Shown here: piece after piece, positions 33,572 to 44,346 of the stretch | How the letters are laid out: each line of letters opens with the position of its first letter | Numbering within the stretch: position 1 is the stretch's first letter | NCBI GenBank assembly: GCA_014385025.1 | Contig: JACRTB010000010.1 | Location: forward strand, 1-64,000 | Length of the DNA: 64,000 bases | Direction: 5' to 3' | Source: Yanshouia hominis | GTDB lineage: Bacteria; Bacillota; Clostridia; Oscillospirales; Ruminococcaceae | The notes under the pieces: model-generated | What the model saw: the letters and a program-made list of their open reading frames with translations, nothing else | Told to the model about the DNA's origin: nothing | The model's database searches: none | Position numbers and translations under genes: made by a program

Positions 33572-34639
33572 ATGAACCAATACCCGCCGCGTTTCTTTCT
33601 CAGCGCCCAGACTCCGCTGGGGTTTGTTTCACGGCTGTCTCTGCTTGCCGACCCGGACCGTTTCCCGCAGGTCTGGCTGCTCAAGGGGGGAACACGCGCC
33701 AAAAGATCGGCGCTGATCGTGCGTCTCGCCGAGACCGCCGAGGAATCCGGACAGCAGGTCTGCCGGGTGCTCGATCCTCTGGCGCCCATGCTGCTTGAGG
33801 CGGCTTTCTGGGATGGATTTTCGGTCATCGACGCCGCCGGACCCCACCCGATCGAGCCGCGTTATCCCGGCGCGGTGGAGCGGGTTGTCTGGCTCGGAGA
33901 ATGCTGGGATGAGCAGGAGCTTGCCGCGCTGCGCCGCGATCTGATCGCCGCGGACAGAGAGAACACCCGGCTGCTTGAGCAGGCGCGGCGCTATCTGGGG
34001 GCGGCGGATACCCTTTTGGGGGACCGCTTCCGGATGGCGAACGAGGCGACTGACCGGGCCAAGATCGAGCGGCAGGCCGACCGGATCGCCGCGCAGGAGT
34101 TTTCCCGGCCGCATGGAGACGTGCGGGAGGGGGTCTGTCTGCTTTCCACCACCGATCATGCCTGCGGGCCGGTCGCCGACGCGATGGAATCGCTCGGGCG
34201 GGTGGTGCTGCTTGAAGACGAAATCGGCCCCTCGGCGTCGCATCTGCTCGCCGCGCTGCGCCGCCGGGGCGGCGAGCGGGCGCAGCGGATGCTCTGCGGC
34301 TACAGCCCCTTTTCCCCTTATGAACGGCTCGAGCAGCTGATCTTTCCCGATCTTTCGCTGGGCTTTTTCACCGTCAACGAGAGGCTCCCGGCGGTGAAGA
34401 ATCCGCAGCGGGTGATCAACGCCCGCCGCTTCACAGACCGGGAGATTCTCGCCGCCTGCAAAAGCCGCATCGCCTTTCACCGAAAAGCGGCAAGACAGAT
34501 GACCCTTCTCGCAAAGGAAACCCTCGCTCTCGCGCGGGAGGAGGCCGATCGGATCGAGCAGCTTTATGCCCGGGCGTTTTGCCCCGAGCGGTTTGAGCTT
34601 TTCTGCGCCCGTCTCTGCGCGGAACTTCCGGAAGGCTGA
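33572..34639 (+). CDS. Conserved clostridial P-loop-like protein with degenerate Walker A
   Basis: A 355-residue protein resembling a clostridial family with two P-loop-like halves (I would compare it with PRK06851). Where members have GGxGTGKS, this one reads LKGGTRAKRSALIVRL, so the first nucleotide site has lost the key GK[ST]. The second half begins GVCLLSTTDHACGPVADAM and has no canonical P-loop. The end is helical and rich in Arg and Glu. An AGGAGG site precedes; ATG 33572 is used, GTG 33569 is one codon earlier. It ends at a hairpin terminator. Function unknown. Confidence 0.6.
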   Translation: MNQYPPRFFLSAQTPLGFVSRLSLLADPDRFPQVWLLKGGTRAKRSALIVRLAETAEESGQQVCRVLDPLAPMLLEAAFWDGFSVIDAAGPHPIEPRYPGAVERVVWLGECWDEQELAALRRDLIAADRENTRLLEQARRYLGAADTLLGDRFRMANEATDRAKIERQADRIAAQEFSRPHGDVREGVCLLSTTDHACGPVADAMESLGRVVLLEDEIGPSASHLLAALRRRGGERAQRMLCGYSPFSPYERLEQLIFPDLSLGFFTVNERLPAVKNPQRVINARRFTDREILAACKSRIAFHRKAARQMTLLAKETLALAREEADRIEQLYARAFCPERFELFCARLCAELPEG

Positions 34640-34656
34640 ATACCCTAAAGTCTGCG

Positions 34657-34691
34657 TCCCGGTACGTCTGCGCGGCGTGCCGGGATTTTTT
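34657..34691 (+). terminator. Terminator after the P-loop-like gene
   Basis: TCCCGGTACG (34657-34666) pairs with CGTGCCGGGA (34676-34685; one G-T), followed by TTTTTT. Confidence 0.85.
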
Positions 34692-34763
34692 CATGCCGGT
34701 GATGGACAAAACCCGCTGGAATCATTATAATAAAAATAATGATTATTGATTTGAAGGAGCGCC

Positions 34764-34952
34764 ATGGCTATTCTGATCTTTTTGCTGCTGGTCACAGTGC
34801 CGGCGGTACTGCTGGTCTGCCGGACCGAGCAGCGGACCAAACGCGGCTGCGGCCGCGGCTGTGCAACCTGCGGCAACCGGGCGCTCTGCCATCCCGGGGA
34901 AAAGCACCGGACATCCGGCAGCGAAGAAAAGAGAGGCCGTCCCGCCGGTTGA
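34764..34952 (+). CDS. FeoB-associated Cys-rich membrane protein-like small protein
   Basis: A 62-residue protein: one N-terminal membrane helix (AILIFLLLVTVPAVLLVC), then a cysteine cluster CGRGCATCGNRALCH and a polar tail. That is the layout of FeoB-associated Cys-rich proteins, which usually sit beside feoB. No iron transport gene is nearby. AAGGAG precedes the ATG. The last codons overlap the terminator hairpin. Confidence 0.75.
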   Translation: MAILIFLLLVTVPAVLLVCRTEQRTKRGCGRGCATCGNRALCHPGEKHRTSGSEEKRGRPAG

Positions 34953-34969
34953 CGGGACGGCCTCTCTGC
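34931..34969. terminator. Terminator overlapping the small Cys-rich gene end; convergent with aspS
   Basis: GAGAGGCCGTCCCG (34931-34944) pairs with CGGGACGGCCTCTC around an eight-base loop. The stem includes the stop codon region of the small gene. It may serve both directions. Confidence 0.82.
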
Positions 34970-34988
34970 CGTCGGGCGGCAGAAAAAT

Positions 34989-36776
<1,788 letters not shown>

Positions 36777-36864
36777 TTTCTATTCGCTCCTTTGAACTGT
36801 TTCTGGTTTTGTATCGTCACGCCGCGGCATTTTGGATGCGGCGCAGAACGCGCGGAGCCGGGGA

Positions 36865-37185
36865 AAACAAAACACCCCGCCCCTCAATTTTCAGAAGGGG
36901 CGGGGAGAATTCTCCGCGCGGTGCCACCCTTGTTCTGGAAAGGACGGAGCCTTTCCACTCGTTGACCCCTTAACGCGGGGCGGTCGGAGGGCGTTTTGCA
37001 CCCCCGGCTCTGCGAATGTCCTTCGGCCGGACCGCGCCGGGGGCTTGCAGCCATGCCGCCGTACACGGCGGCGCGGCCCCCTTCTCTGTGGGCGCGGATC
37101 TGCGGCTTACTGCTTTCGCGTCGCAGCCGTTCAATGCGGGAAGTCCAAGCGGCCCAAAACAGGCCGCGCACGATCATCACGCAGT
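36865..37185 (-). promoter_or_regulatory. T-box riboswitch leader with Asp (GAC) specifier upstream of aspS
   Basis: The conserved AAGGGTGGCACCGCG reads on the minus strand at 36931-36917. A GAC specifier lies at 37020-37018 in the context GAAGGACATT. A terminator stem CCCCGCCCCT (36875-36884) with AGGGGCGGGG (36896-36905) ends in a U-rich tail. GAC matches aspS, so uncharged tRNA-Asp controls the gene. Confidence 0.92.
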
Positions 37186-37191
37186 TTCGAA

Positions 37192-37430
37192 GCTCAATGC
37201 CTCGGGCTTATGATTTTTCTTTGGCCGGGGCCGCGCTTTTCAGGCGCGTGAGCCGGCGCTTTGGGTTTGCGATACTTCTCCGGCCGGGGCCGCGCTTTTC
37301 AGGCGCGTGAGCCGGCGCTTTGGGTTTGCGATCTTTCTTTGGCCGGGGCCGCGCTTTTCAGGCGCGGGGGTCAGCGCTTTGGATTTACGATATTTCTCCA
37401 GTCGAGGTCGCCCTTTTCAAGCGCATGAAT
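37192..37430 (-). repeat. Tandem degenerate copies of the mgsA 3' end
   Basis: Units of 59-60 bp begin at about 37192, 37251, 37310 and 37370. The last is the actual end of mgsA ([21 protein letters not shown] on the minus strand). The nearest copy beyond the stop reads APEKRGPGQRKIANPKR and the next APEKRGPGRRSIANPKR in the matching register; the third is more decayed. They fill the gap between mgsA and the aspS T-box, but are not part of any other gene. Confidence 0.82.
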
Positions 37431-37775
37431 CAGCGCCTCGGCGGTGGCAATATTGGTTGCAACGGGAATCGAGTGGACGTCGCAAAGACGGATCAGGTTT
37501 GCCTCGTCCGGCTCGCCGGCCTTCATGGTCAAGGGATCGCGCAAAAAGAGCAGCAGATCAATTTCATTGCAGGCGATGCGCGCTGCGATCTGCTGGTCCC
37601 CTCCCTGCTCGCCCGAGAGGAAGCGGAAGATACGAAGCCCGGTGGCCTCGGCCACGAGCTTGCCGGTCGTCCCCGTCGCACAGATGTTGTGCTGGCTGAG
37701 GATGCCGCTGTAGGCGATGCAGAACTGGACCATCAGTTCCTTTTTGGAATCGTGCGCGATCAAAGCGATGTTCAA
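37371..37775 (-). CDS. mgsA: Methylglyoxal synthase
   Basis: A 134-residue enzyme, normal family length. Signatures are [41 protein letters not shown] with its catalytic Asp, FLRDPLT and [11 protein letters not shown] with its His. It converts dihydroxyacetone phosphate to methylglyoxal and phosphate. It starts at TTG 37775 behind a strong GGAGGAG site; no ATG fits. Position behind minD matches many Firmicutes. Confidence 0.95.
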   Translation of the reverse strand: MNIALIAHDSKKELMVQFCIAYSGILSQHNICATGTTGKLVAEATGLRIFRFLSGEQGGDQQIAARIACNEIDLLLFLRDPLTMKAGEPDEANLIRLCDVHSIPVATNIATAEALIHALEKGDLDWRNIVNPKR

Positions 37776-37806
37776 GAAAACTCCTCCTTTATGTCGAACG
37801 GTCCGC

Positions 37807-38541
37807 TTACCGTAGCCGGCCGATGTTGAGAAGGACCCGTTCACCGAGCAGCCGGCGTGCGAGGTCCTCGATCTCCCCCATCGCGGGGGAGGCAGCGGGG
37901 GGAAGGGCGCCGCGAGCTCCGGCTTGCGGGAGGGCGGGGTCCTCGGGAATCACGGAAATGAGCTGCGCGCCCACCGTATCGATGATCGAATCGAGGTTGG
38001 GCAGATCGGCGGAGAGCTGCCGGGTGGAAAACTTGTTGACGATCAGGCGGGGCGGGGTGCGCTGAAGCATGGAAACCGCCTTGGCGGCATCCCGAACCGA
38101 AACCGGGTCAGGCGTTGTGACCACCAGAGCAGAGGTGCAGAGCGAAGCCGCAACGTCAAATCCGCGCCCCAGTCCGGCGGCGGCGTCGAGAATCAGCTCA
38201 TCATAGCAGCCGCTCATCCCTCTGAGCAGAGAAGCAAGCGCGTTGGGGTCGGGAACGAAATACCGGTCGGATGGCGCGGCGATCAGATGCAGGTTGCCCT
38301 TCGGCACATCGCAGACGGTGACCGCTTTGACCGGCTTGCAGCGTCCGCAGAGGTAATCGGAGAGGTCGTATACCACCCGGTCGGAAACGCCCAGCAGCAG
38401 GTCAAGGCCGCGCAGGCCGCTGTCCAGCTCGATCAGCAGAACATTGCGGTCACGCCGGCAGAGCGCATGAGCGAGCAGCATCGAGACGGTGGTTTTCCCG
38501 GTGCCTCCCTTTCCGGAGGTTACTAACAAAATTTTCGGCAT
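37807..38541 (-). CDS. minD: MinD-like ParA/MinD family ATPase
   Basis: A 244-residue ATPase with deviant Walker [14 protein letters not shown], the [16 protein letters not shown] block and [10 protein letters not shown]. This is the MinD/ParA pattern. The C-terminal stretch [20 protein letters not shown] could be the membrane-binding helix. MinD with MinC blocks Z-ring formation at the poles. Here it lies between mrdA and mgsA, the usual minCD place, but minC is missing. ATG 38541 follows the family start. Confidence 0.88.
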   Translation of the reverse strand: MPKILLVTSGKGGTGKTTVSMLLAHALCRRDRNVLLIELDSGLRGLDLLLGVSDRVVYDLSDYLCGRCKPVKAVTVCDVPKGNLHLIAAPSDRYFVPDPNALASLLRGMSGCYDELILDAAAGLGRGFDVAASLCTSALVVTTPDPVSVRDAAKAVSMLQRTPPRLIVNKFSTRQLSADLPNLDSIIDTVGAQLISVIPEDPALPQAGARGALPPAASPAMGEIEDLARRLLGERVLLNIGRLR

Positions 38542-38640
38542 CGGATGACCCCTTTCTGTCAAGTTTAACACAAAAAATTCAGCTTGAACAGATGGAACTT
38601 CGCAAATTTCTGAAAAAATTTCAATGCGGCGGCCCGCCTG

Positions 38641-40755
38641 TTACCCGGCCGGCACAGAAGAGGGGGCGCCGTCCGGCTGACCGCCGGGCGAAGACGCCGT
38701 TTCGGCGGAAGATCCGCTCCCGGCGGAGGCCCCGGCTTCGGTTTCGGCCCCGGCTTCGGTTTCGGCCCCGGCTTCAGCCTCTTCCCCCTGACCGGGGAAG
38801 AAATAGGCGTCCAGCACCTTGCGGGCGACCGGCGCGCCGGTATAGCCGTGCCACCCCTTTTCGATGACCACCGCGATGGCGATCTGGGGATCCTCGGCGG
38901 GGGCGAAGCAGATGAAGGTCGAGTTGGGAAATTCGCGGGTCTGCGGGGTGCCGGTTTTGGAGGCCACCGTCAGCGGGTAATTCCCCAGCCGGCTGTAGGC
39001 GGTGCCGCGCGGGTCGTGGGTCGCCTGAATCATGCCCTCGAAAATCGGGTCGTAAAGGCTTTCCGGAAGGCCGAGATCGCTGAGAACCTCGGATTCCGGC
39101 GCCTGCATCACGTCGGTCCAGTCATAGTAGGAGGAGACGGACTTCACCAGCTTGAGCCGGGTGCGGACGCCGCGCCGCGCGATGGTGGCGCAGTAGTTGG
39201 CGAGCTGGAGCGGCGTGTAGCCGTTGTCGAGCTGCCCGATGGCAGCCTGCAGCGCGTCTCCGGGAAAGGGGGTGTCCGGGTTGCACTGGGTGCCGGAAGC
39301 CTCCGAAAGCTCGATGCCGGTGGGGGAGCCGAGTCCCAGTGCCCGGGCGTATTCATTCAGCCTGGCAATGCCGAGCTGCCGTCCGGTGTCGTAGAAAAAG
39401 ATATTGCAGGAGTGGCGCAGCGCATCGGTGACGGTAAAAAGGCCGTGCCAGCCGAGGCAGGTGGGCTGATAGCCCGGCGCATAGAAGGTGTAGACGTGCT
39501 GGCAGTTGACCCGGGTTTCCGGCGTGATGACCCCCTCGGCCAGTCCGGCGATGCCGGTCACCGGCTTAAAGCAGGAGCCGGGGGCGTAAATTCCTGAAAA
39601 AGCCCGGTTCAGAAAGGGATAGAGCGGGTCGGCGGCGTTGCCGGCGTAGTCGGCGGAATAGGTTTCGAGATTGTAGGAGGGATAGGTGACGGCCGCAAGC
39701 AGCTCGGAGCTTTTGATGTCAATCGCCACAACCGCCCCGGCGTTGGCCTCCCGGCCTTCCCCGGCGGGGGCCGTTTCGTTGAGCAGCTTGATTTCGGCCT
39801 CGAGCGCCTCGGCGGCGGTGCGCTGAATCTCCTTATCCAGCGTCAGCACCACCGAATTCCCAGGGATGGCGGGGCGCTCCTCCTCGATGCCGATCACATG
39901 GTAGGAGGCGTCAAGATCGATGCGGCGCACACCGTCGGTGCCGCGCAGCGTCGGCTCAAAGGTCCGCTCAATGCCCTCCTTTCCGACGAGATCCTCGCGG
40001 GTGTAGCCCTTGTCCTGGCTGAGGTATCCCTCCAGCTCGTCGGCAAAGATCGCCCCGACCCGGCCGACAATGTGCGGCGCCAGTCCGCCGTCCCGGTAGG
40101 CGCGCTTGGCGGTTTCGGCCACTTCCACTCCCGGCAGGGTGTGGACGATCTGCCGCAGGTAGATGGCGGTTTCGAGCGAGACGTCCTCGGCAAAGGTGTA
40201 GCGGGTTGAGAGCGAATATCCCTTGCGCTCCATTTCATAGCGGACCGCGCCGATATCCCGCGCGTCCTGCATGGGGTAATCCCGCAGGCCGTAACGCTCG
40301 CACAGCCAGTAAAAAACGTCGGGCGCAAGGGCGTAGGTGTTGGTTTCGAGGTGCTCCCGCAGACGGCTGACGGCGGTGTCATCGCCTGAAAAGGCGGGAA
40401 CATCCCCCTCAATCACCAGCGGAAGGTTGTCGATCCACGGCTCGCCCGACTCGCGCAGCAGCCGGATCAGCCGCAGGATCGTCTCGTTGTCCGCGTCGGA
40501 GGAGGTAAGCGCACGGTCGAACAGGATGTTGTAGCAGGGTTCATTGTAGGAGAAGGGGCTGCCGTTGCGGTCGAGAATTTCGCCGCGGGCCGCCTTGATG
40601 ACCTGCGTGCGGCTGCTGCCCTTCTGCTGCTGGGCGAGGTAATAGGAGCCGTCCACAATCTGAATCTGCACCAGCCGAAAGGTAAAAACCCCCAGCACCG
40701 CCCAGAAAAAGGCCCCCAGCAGGATGAGCCGCAGGCGGTCGCGGTCAATTTTCAT
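38641..40755 (-). CDS. mrdA: Penicillin-binding protein 2 (elongation transpeptidase)
   Basis: A 704-residue class B PBP. It has one N-terminal membrane helix (LILLGAFFWAVLGVFTFRLVQ), a dimerization domain, and the transpeptidase with Ser394 in GSCFKPVTG, HSCNIFFYDTG and ASKTGTPQ. It cross-links peptidoglycan in the elongasome. Its tail (about 655-704) is unusual: low-complexity repeats EAGAET with Gly, Ser and Pro. It follows mreBCD as usual. Confidence 0.94.
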   Translation of the reverse strand: MKIDRDRLRLILLGAFFWAVLGVFTFRLVQIQIVDGSYYLAQQQKGSSRTQVIKAARGEILDRNGSPFSYNEPCYNILFDRALTSSDADNETILRLIRLLRESGEPWIDNLPLVIEGDVPAFSGDDTAVSRLREHLETNTYALAPDVFYWLCERYGLRDYPMQDARDIGAVRYEMERKGYSLSTRYTFAEDVSLETAIYLRQIVHTLPGVEVAETAKRAYRDGGLAPHIVGRVGAIFADELEGYLSQDKGYTREDLVGKEGIERTFEPTLRGTDGVRRIDLDASYHVIGIEEERPAIPGNSVVLTLDKEIQRTAAEALEAEIKLLNETAPAGEGREANAGAVVAIDIKSSELLAAVTYPSYNLETYSADYAGNAADPLYPFLNRAFSGIYAPGSCFKPVTGIAGLAEGVITPETRVNCQHVYTFYAPGYQPTCLGWHGLFTVTDALRHSCNIFFYDTGRQLGIARLNEYARALGLGSPTGIELSEASGTQCNPDTPFPGDALQAAIGQLDNGYTPLQLANYCATIARRGVRTRLKLVKSVSSYYDWTDVMQAPESEVLSDLGLPESLYDPIFEGMIQATHDPRGTAYSRLGNYPLTVASKTGTPQTREFPNSTFICFAPAEDPQIAIAVVIEKGWHGYTGAPVARKVLDAYFFPGQGEEAEAGAETEAGAETEAGASAGSGSSAETASSPGGQPDGAPSSVPAG

Positions 40756-40887
40756 TCCGAGGGGTCAGCTCCTTTCCTGTAACATATCCGAGGGCAATTT
40801 CGCAGGCCGCGCGGAGAAAATCCGGGTGCCGGTGCAGGACATCACCGGCCCGGCAGGCGGAAATTCCCGTGGGCCGCGCAAGGAAAA

Positions 40888-41406
40888 TCAGCGGGCGGCT
40901 TCCTCAAAGGCGAGACGAATTTTCCGGACCAGCCAGAAGCAGCCCATTCCGAAAACGGCGGTTGATGCGGCGGATGGGAAGGTTCGGGTGAACAGCAGAC
41001 GGGCCGCGCCCTCATAGCCCCACATGCCGTAAATGAGATAATGGGCGGCCAGCCCGTAGATCAGCGCAAAGCCGCCCGAGAGGAGGAAGGCGCTCTTGAC
41101 AGTGGGCTGGATCAGGTAGATGATCAGCAGGCCGCAGCCGCACCCGAGGACCAGAAAGAAAATCGACGCGGCCCCGAAAATGTGAAAAACGGCGGTGTCG
41201 CAGAGCAGCCCCCCGAACAGCCCGAACAGCCCGCCGGAAAACTCCCCCTCGTTCATCGCGACGGCCGTCACCATCGAGATGACCAGCACAGGGCGCAGCG
41301 CCGGGGGAAAGAGGGCGGGCGTTTCCTGCAGCAGATAGGCCAGCAGAATCAGCAGGGTGTAGATGAAATTTTTCCAGAGAAAGAGGCGCAGCGTTTTCTG
41401 TTCCAA
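40888..41406 (-). CDS. mreD: Rod shape-determining protein MreD
   Basis: A 172-residue protein with five or six membrane helices. Family shape is clear: FIYTLLILLAYLLQETPALF start, EGEFSGGLFGLFGGLLCDT, then a series of helices to the end. Membrane partner of MreC in the elongasome. 12 bases behind mreC. Confidence 0.85.
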   Translation of the reverse strand: MEQKTLRLFLWKNFIYTLLILLAYLLQETPALFPPALRPVLVISMVTAVAMNEGEFSGGLFGLFGGLLCDTAVFHIFGAASIFFLVLGCGCGLLIIYLIQPTVKSAFLLSGGFALIYGLAAHYLIYGMWGYEGAARLLFTRTFPSAASTAVFGMGCFWLVRKIRLAFEEAAR

Positions 41407-41418
41407 CAGCCTGCCTCC

Positions 41419-42276
41419 TCACTGGGTTGATTCGGGGGCAGCCTGCCCCTCGAAGCTCTTAACGACCAGAACATCCCGAACCGCGCGCAGGTCGGCGGGC
41501 GGTTGGATGACCGCGTTGAGGGAAAGCCCCTTGCTGTCGGGGCGCAGCTCGCTGATGGAGCCGATGACAAGATCCCGGGGAAACACCCCGCCGATTCCGG
41601 TGGTCGCGATGATATCCCCCGGCCGGGCCTGAGACTCGCGCGGCAGGTAGGAGAGCAGAAGCATCCCCTGTTCTGCAAGCGGAAGCTCTCCGGAGGTCAC
41701 CCCGATCTCGCGGGTGACGCTGTCCATCGCGCCGACCTGAATCGCCACATCGAGGATGGTCAGCACTTTGGAATAGGTGAAGCCGACCTCCGACACGAGG
41801 CCGACCAGACCCTCTTCGGTGATGACGGGATCATTGACGCTGATTCCGTCGTTGCTGCCCTTGTCGATGGTGAAGGAATAAAAGCGGGAGGCGGTGTCCC
41901 TTCCGACGACCATCGCCGGTTCAAAGTCAAAATCGGGGTTCTTGTCCCGAATCTGCAAATATTCCTTGAGCTGTTCGTTTTCGGATTTTGTCCGCTCATA
42001 TTCGACGAGCATCGAACGCAGGGCGGCATTTTCATCCCGCAGGGATTCATTTTCCTGCGCCAGCCGCCGGCCTGAAAAAAGGCCGGCCGCCGCGTCGCTC
42101 ACCGCATAGGAGATTCCGGCGCTCGCCCGCTGCAAAGGGGTCATCAGCCACGCGGTGAGCTGGCTGATCATCGGAACGGCGGTGCCGGAATAGGCCGCCC
42201 GCAGGGTAAACGCGAGGACCAGCGCGAGGATCAGCGCAAGGATTTTGAAGCGGGTTCCCTTAAAAAAATCGCCCAT
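41419..42276 (-). CDS. mreC: Rod shape-determining protein MreC
   Basis: A 285-residue bitopic protein. One membrane helix at residues 10-27 is followed by a coiled coil (about 65-105, LAQENESLRDENAALRSML) and the beta-rich domain with ATTGIGGVFPRDLVIG. It bridges MreB and PBP2 outside the membrane. Confidence 0.92.
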   Translation of the reverse strand: MGDFFKGTRFKILALILALVLAFTLRAAYSGTAVPMISQLTAWLMTPLQRASAGISYAVSDAAAGLFSGRRLAQENESLRDENAALRSMLVEYERTKSENEQLKEYLQIRDKNPDFDFEPAMVVGRDTASRFYSFTIDKGSNDGISVNDPVITEEGLVGLVSEVGFTYSKVLTILDVAIQVGAMDSVTREIGVTSGELPLAEQGMLLLSYLPRESQARPGDIIATTGIGGVFPRDLVIGSISELRPDSKGLSLNAVIQPPADLRAVRDVLVVKSFEGQAAPESTQ

Positions 42277-42388
42277 ATGGCACCCCTCTCCTGAAAGGCG
42301 GAGACTCCGCCGTCTGGATGCAAAAGCGGGGCCCTGCCATCCAAACGGCCCCGGGCCCCGGCGTGTCCTGTGCTGTCAGTTTCCCTGT

Positions 42389-43417
42389 TTACCGCGGCTT
42401 GGAGTCGTCCCCGGTTGTCAGAACGTCCCGCAGCCGTTCGATATCCTCAAGAACGCGGCCGGTGCCGACGGCCACGCAGTCGAGCGGATTTTCGGCGATG
42501 TGGACGTTGATGCCCGTTTCCTTCGAAACGAGGGCGTCGAGCCCGCGCAGCAGCGCGCCGCCGCCGGTCAGGGTAATGCCATGGTCAATGATATCGGCGG
42601 CCAGCTCGGGCGGAGTCCGCTCGAGGGTGGTCTTGATCGCGTCGAGCACCTGGGAGATCGAGTCGGCGAGCGCCTCCCGAATCTCATAAGGCTCGATGGT
42701 GATGCTCTTGGGCAGGCCGTCGACAAGGTTGCGGCCCTTGATTTCGCGCGGCTCCTCATTTTCAAAGGGATAGGCCGACCCGATCTCGATCTTGATCTGC
42801 TCGGCGGTGCGTTCGCCGATCAGCAGGTTGTATTTGCGCTTGATATACTGGATGATGGCGGAGTCAAAGGAATCGCCGCCGATCCGCACCGAGCGGGCGG
42901 TGACGATGCCGCCCAGCGAAATCACGGCGACCTCGCTGGTGCCGCCGCCGATATCCACGACCATGCTGCCGGTCGCCTCGGCCACGGGCAGGCCCGCGCC
43001 GATTGCCGCGGCCATCGGCTCCTCAATGATCGAAACCCGCCGGCCGCCGGCCGCCACAGCCGCCTCGCGGACGGCGCGGCGCTCGACGTCGGTGACCCCG
43101 GACGGAATGCAGATAATGATGTTGGGATGGGAAAAGATCGAGCTGCCGCAGACCTTCTTGATGAACCGCTGCATCATGTTCGCGGTGATGTCGAAGTCGG
43201 CGATGACCCCGTCCTTGAGGGGGCGCATCGCAACGATTGAACCGGGGGTCTTGCCGATGACCTCCTTGGCCTCCTGCCCGACGTAAAGCACCTCGTCCTT
43301 GCGGGTGTCAACCGCCACGACCGACGGTTCCCGCAGGATGATGCCCTTCCCCTTCATGAACACAAGGGTGTTCGCGGTGCCGAGATCCATGCCGATATCC
43401 TTCGAAAAAGAAAACAT
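42389..43417 (-). CDS. mreB: Rod shape-determining actin homologue MreB
   Basis: A 342-residue actin-like ATPase. The phosphate-1 motif DLGTANTLVFMKGKGI, the phosphate-2 region MVVDIGGGTSEVAVI and adenosine motif TGGGALLRGLD are clear. It forms filaments that guide wall growth. First mre gene of the cluster, 57 bases behind maf. Confidence 0.97.
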   Translation of the reverse strand: MFSFSKDIGMDLGTANTLVFMKGKGIILREPSVVAVDTRKDEVLYVGQEAKEVIGKTPGSIVAMRPLKDGVIADFDITANMMQRFIKKVCGSSIFSHPNIIICIPSGVTDVERRAVREAAVAAGGRRVSIIEEPMAAAIGAGLPVAEATGSMVVDIGGGTSEVAVISLGGIVTARSVRIGGDSFDSAIIQYIKRKYNLLIGERTAEQIKIEIGSAYPFENEEPREIKGRNLVDGLPKSITIEPYEIREALADSISQVLDAIKTTLERTPPELAADIIDHGITLTGGGALLRGLDALVSKETGINVHIAENPLDCVAVGTGRVLEDIERLRDVLTTGDDSKPR

Positions 43418-43473
43418 AATACGGTTCCTCCTAGAATTTTTTGCGGCTGCGCCGGTGCTTCGGAAACAGGACG

Positions 43474-44040
43474 CTACAGCAGCCCCTGTTCCCGCATCAG
43501 GTGATAGAGCCCGCAGACCGGCAGCCCCATCACGGTGTAATAATCTCCGTTGATCCGTTCGATAAAGCGCGCGCCCAGTCCCTGGATGCCATAGGCTCCG
43601 GCTTTATCGGCCGGCTCGCCGCTGGCGACATAGGAGAGGATTTCATCCTCGCCAAGCGGCGCGAAGGTTACCTGCGCGCGGGAGACAAAGGCGTTTTCCA
43701 TGCCGGGGGCGGGAAGCGCGAGGCAGACGCCGGTAAACACCTCATGGGTGCGGCCCGAGAGCTGCCGGAGCATCAGGGCGGCGTCGGCGTTGTCGCGGGG
43801 CTTCCCGAGGATAAAACCGTCGATTGCCACAACGGTGTCGGCGCCGATCACCGCGTCGCGCGGGCATTCCTGCTGGACGGCAAGGGCCTTGCGGCGGGCA
43901 AGGAGCAAAACCGCGTCGGCGGGGGAGAGCCCCGGAACAAGCGATTCATCAATATTGGAATTATGTACCAAAAAATCCTCCGTAATCAAACGGAGCAATT
44001 CCTGCCGCCTCGGGGAGGCGGAGGCAAGGATCAAACTCAT
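43474..44040 (-). CDS. maf: Maf-like nucleotide pyrophosphatase
   Basis: A 188-residue Maf protein with LILASASPRRQELL at the start, VIGADTVVAIDG and GAYGIQGLGARFIERINGDYY. Maf enzymes hydrolyse non-canonical nucleoside triphosphates such as dTTP/UTP and modified forms. ATG 44040 is used with GAGGGA upstream, in place of the ATG at 44058. Confidence 0.94.
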   Translation of the reverse strand: MSLILASASPRRQELLRLITEDFLVHNSNIDESLVPGLSPADAVLLLARRKALAVQQECPRDAVIGADTVVAIDGFILGKPRDNADAALMLRQLSGRTHEVFTGVCLALPAPGMENAFVSRAQVTFAPLGEDEILSYVASGEPADKAGAYGIQGLGARFIERINGDYYTVMGLPVCGLYHLMREQGLL

Positions 44041-44073
44041 CGAATCCCTCGTTTCCACAGGGGTAATAACCGG

Positions 44074-44343
44074 TCACAGCTTCTGTGCGACGCTCTTATA
44101 GACGAGCAGCGCGAGGGTGACGGTGATGATTTGGGCGACATTAAAGCCGATCTCGAAGCCAAAGGCGACCTTGAGAATCGCAAAATCGAGGACCAGCGGG
44201 TTGGCGGTGGAAAGGCCGACCGTACGGCCAAAGGCAAGCCAGCTCAGAAAGGGAATTCCCTCCGCGGCGGATGCGAGAAGCAGTCCGAGGATGACCCCGG
44301 CCAGCAGAAAGAAAAGAAAGGCAAGGTTGCGCTTGAGCTTCAT
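44074..44343 (-). CDS. DUF4321 family membrane protein
   Basis: An 89-residue protein with two membrane helices: NLAFLFFLLAGVILGLLLAS, then a middle segment and IITVTLALLVYKSVAQK. It matches the DUF4321 family, which lies beside maf/mreB in clostridia. Function unknown. Confidence 0.8.
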   Translation of the reverse strand: MKLKRNLAFLFFLLAGVILGLLLASAAEGIPFLSWLAFGRTVGLSTANPLVLDFAILKVAFGFEIGFNVAQIITVTLALLVYKSVAQKL

Positions 44344-44346
44344 GCC

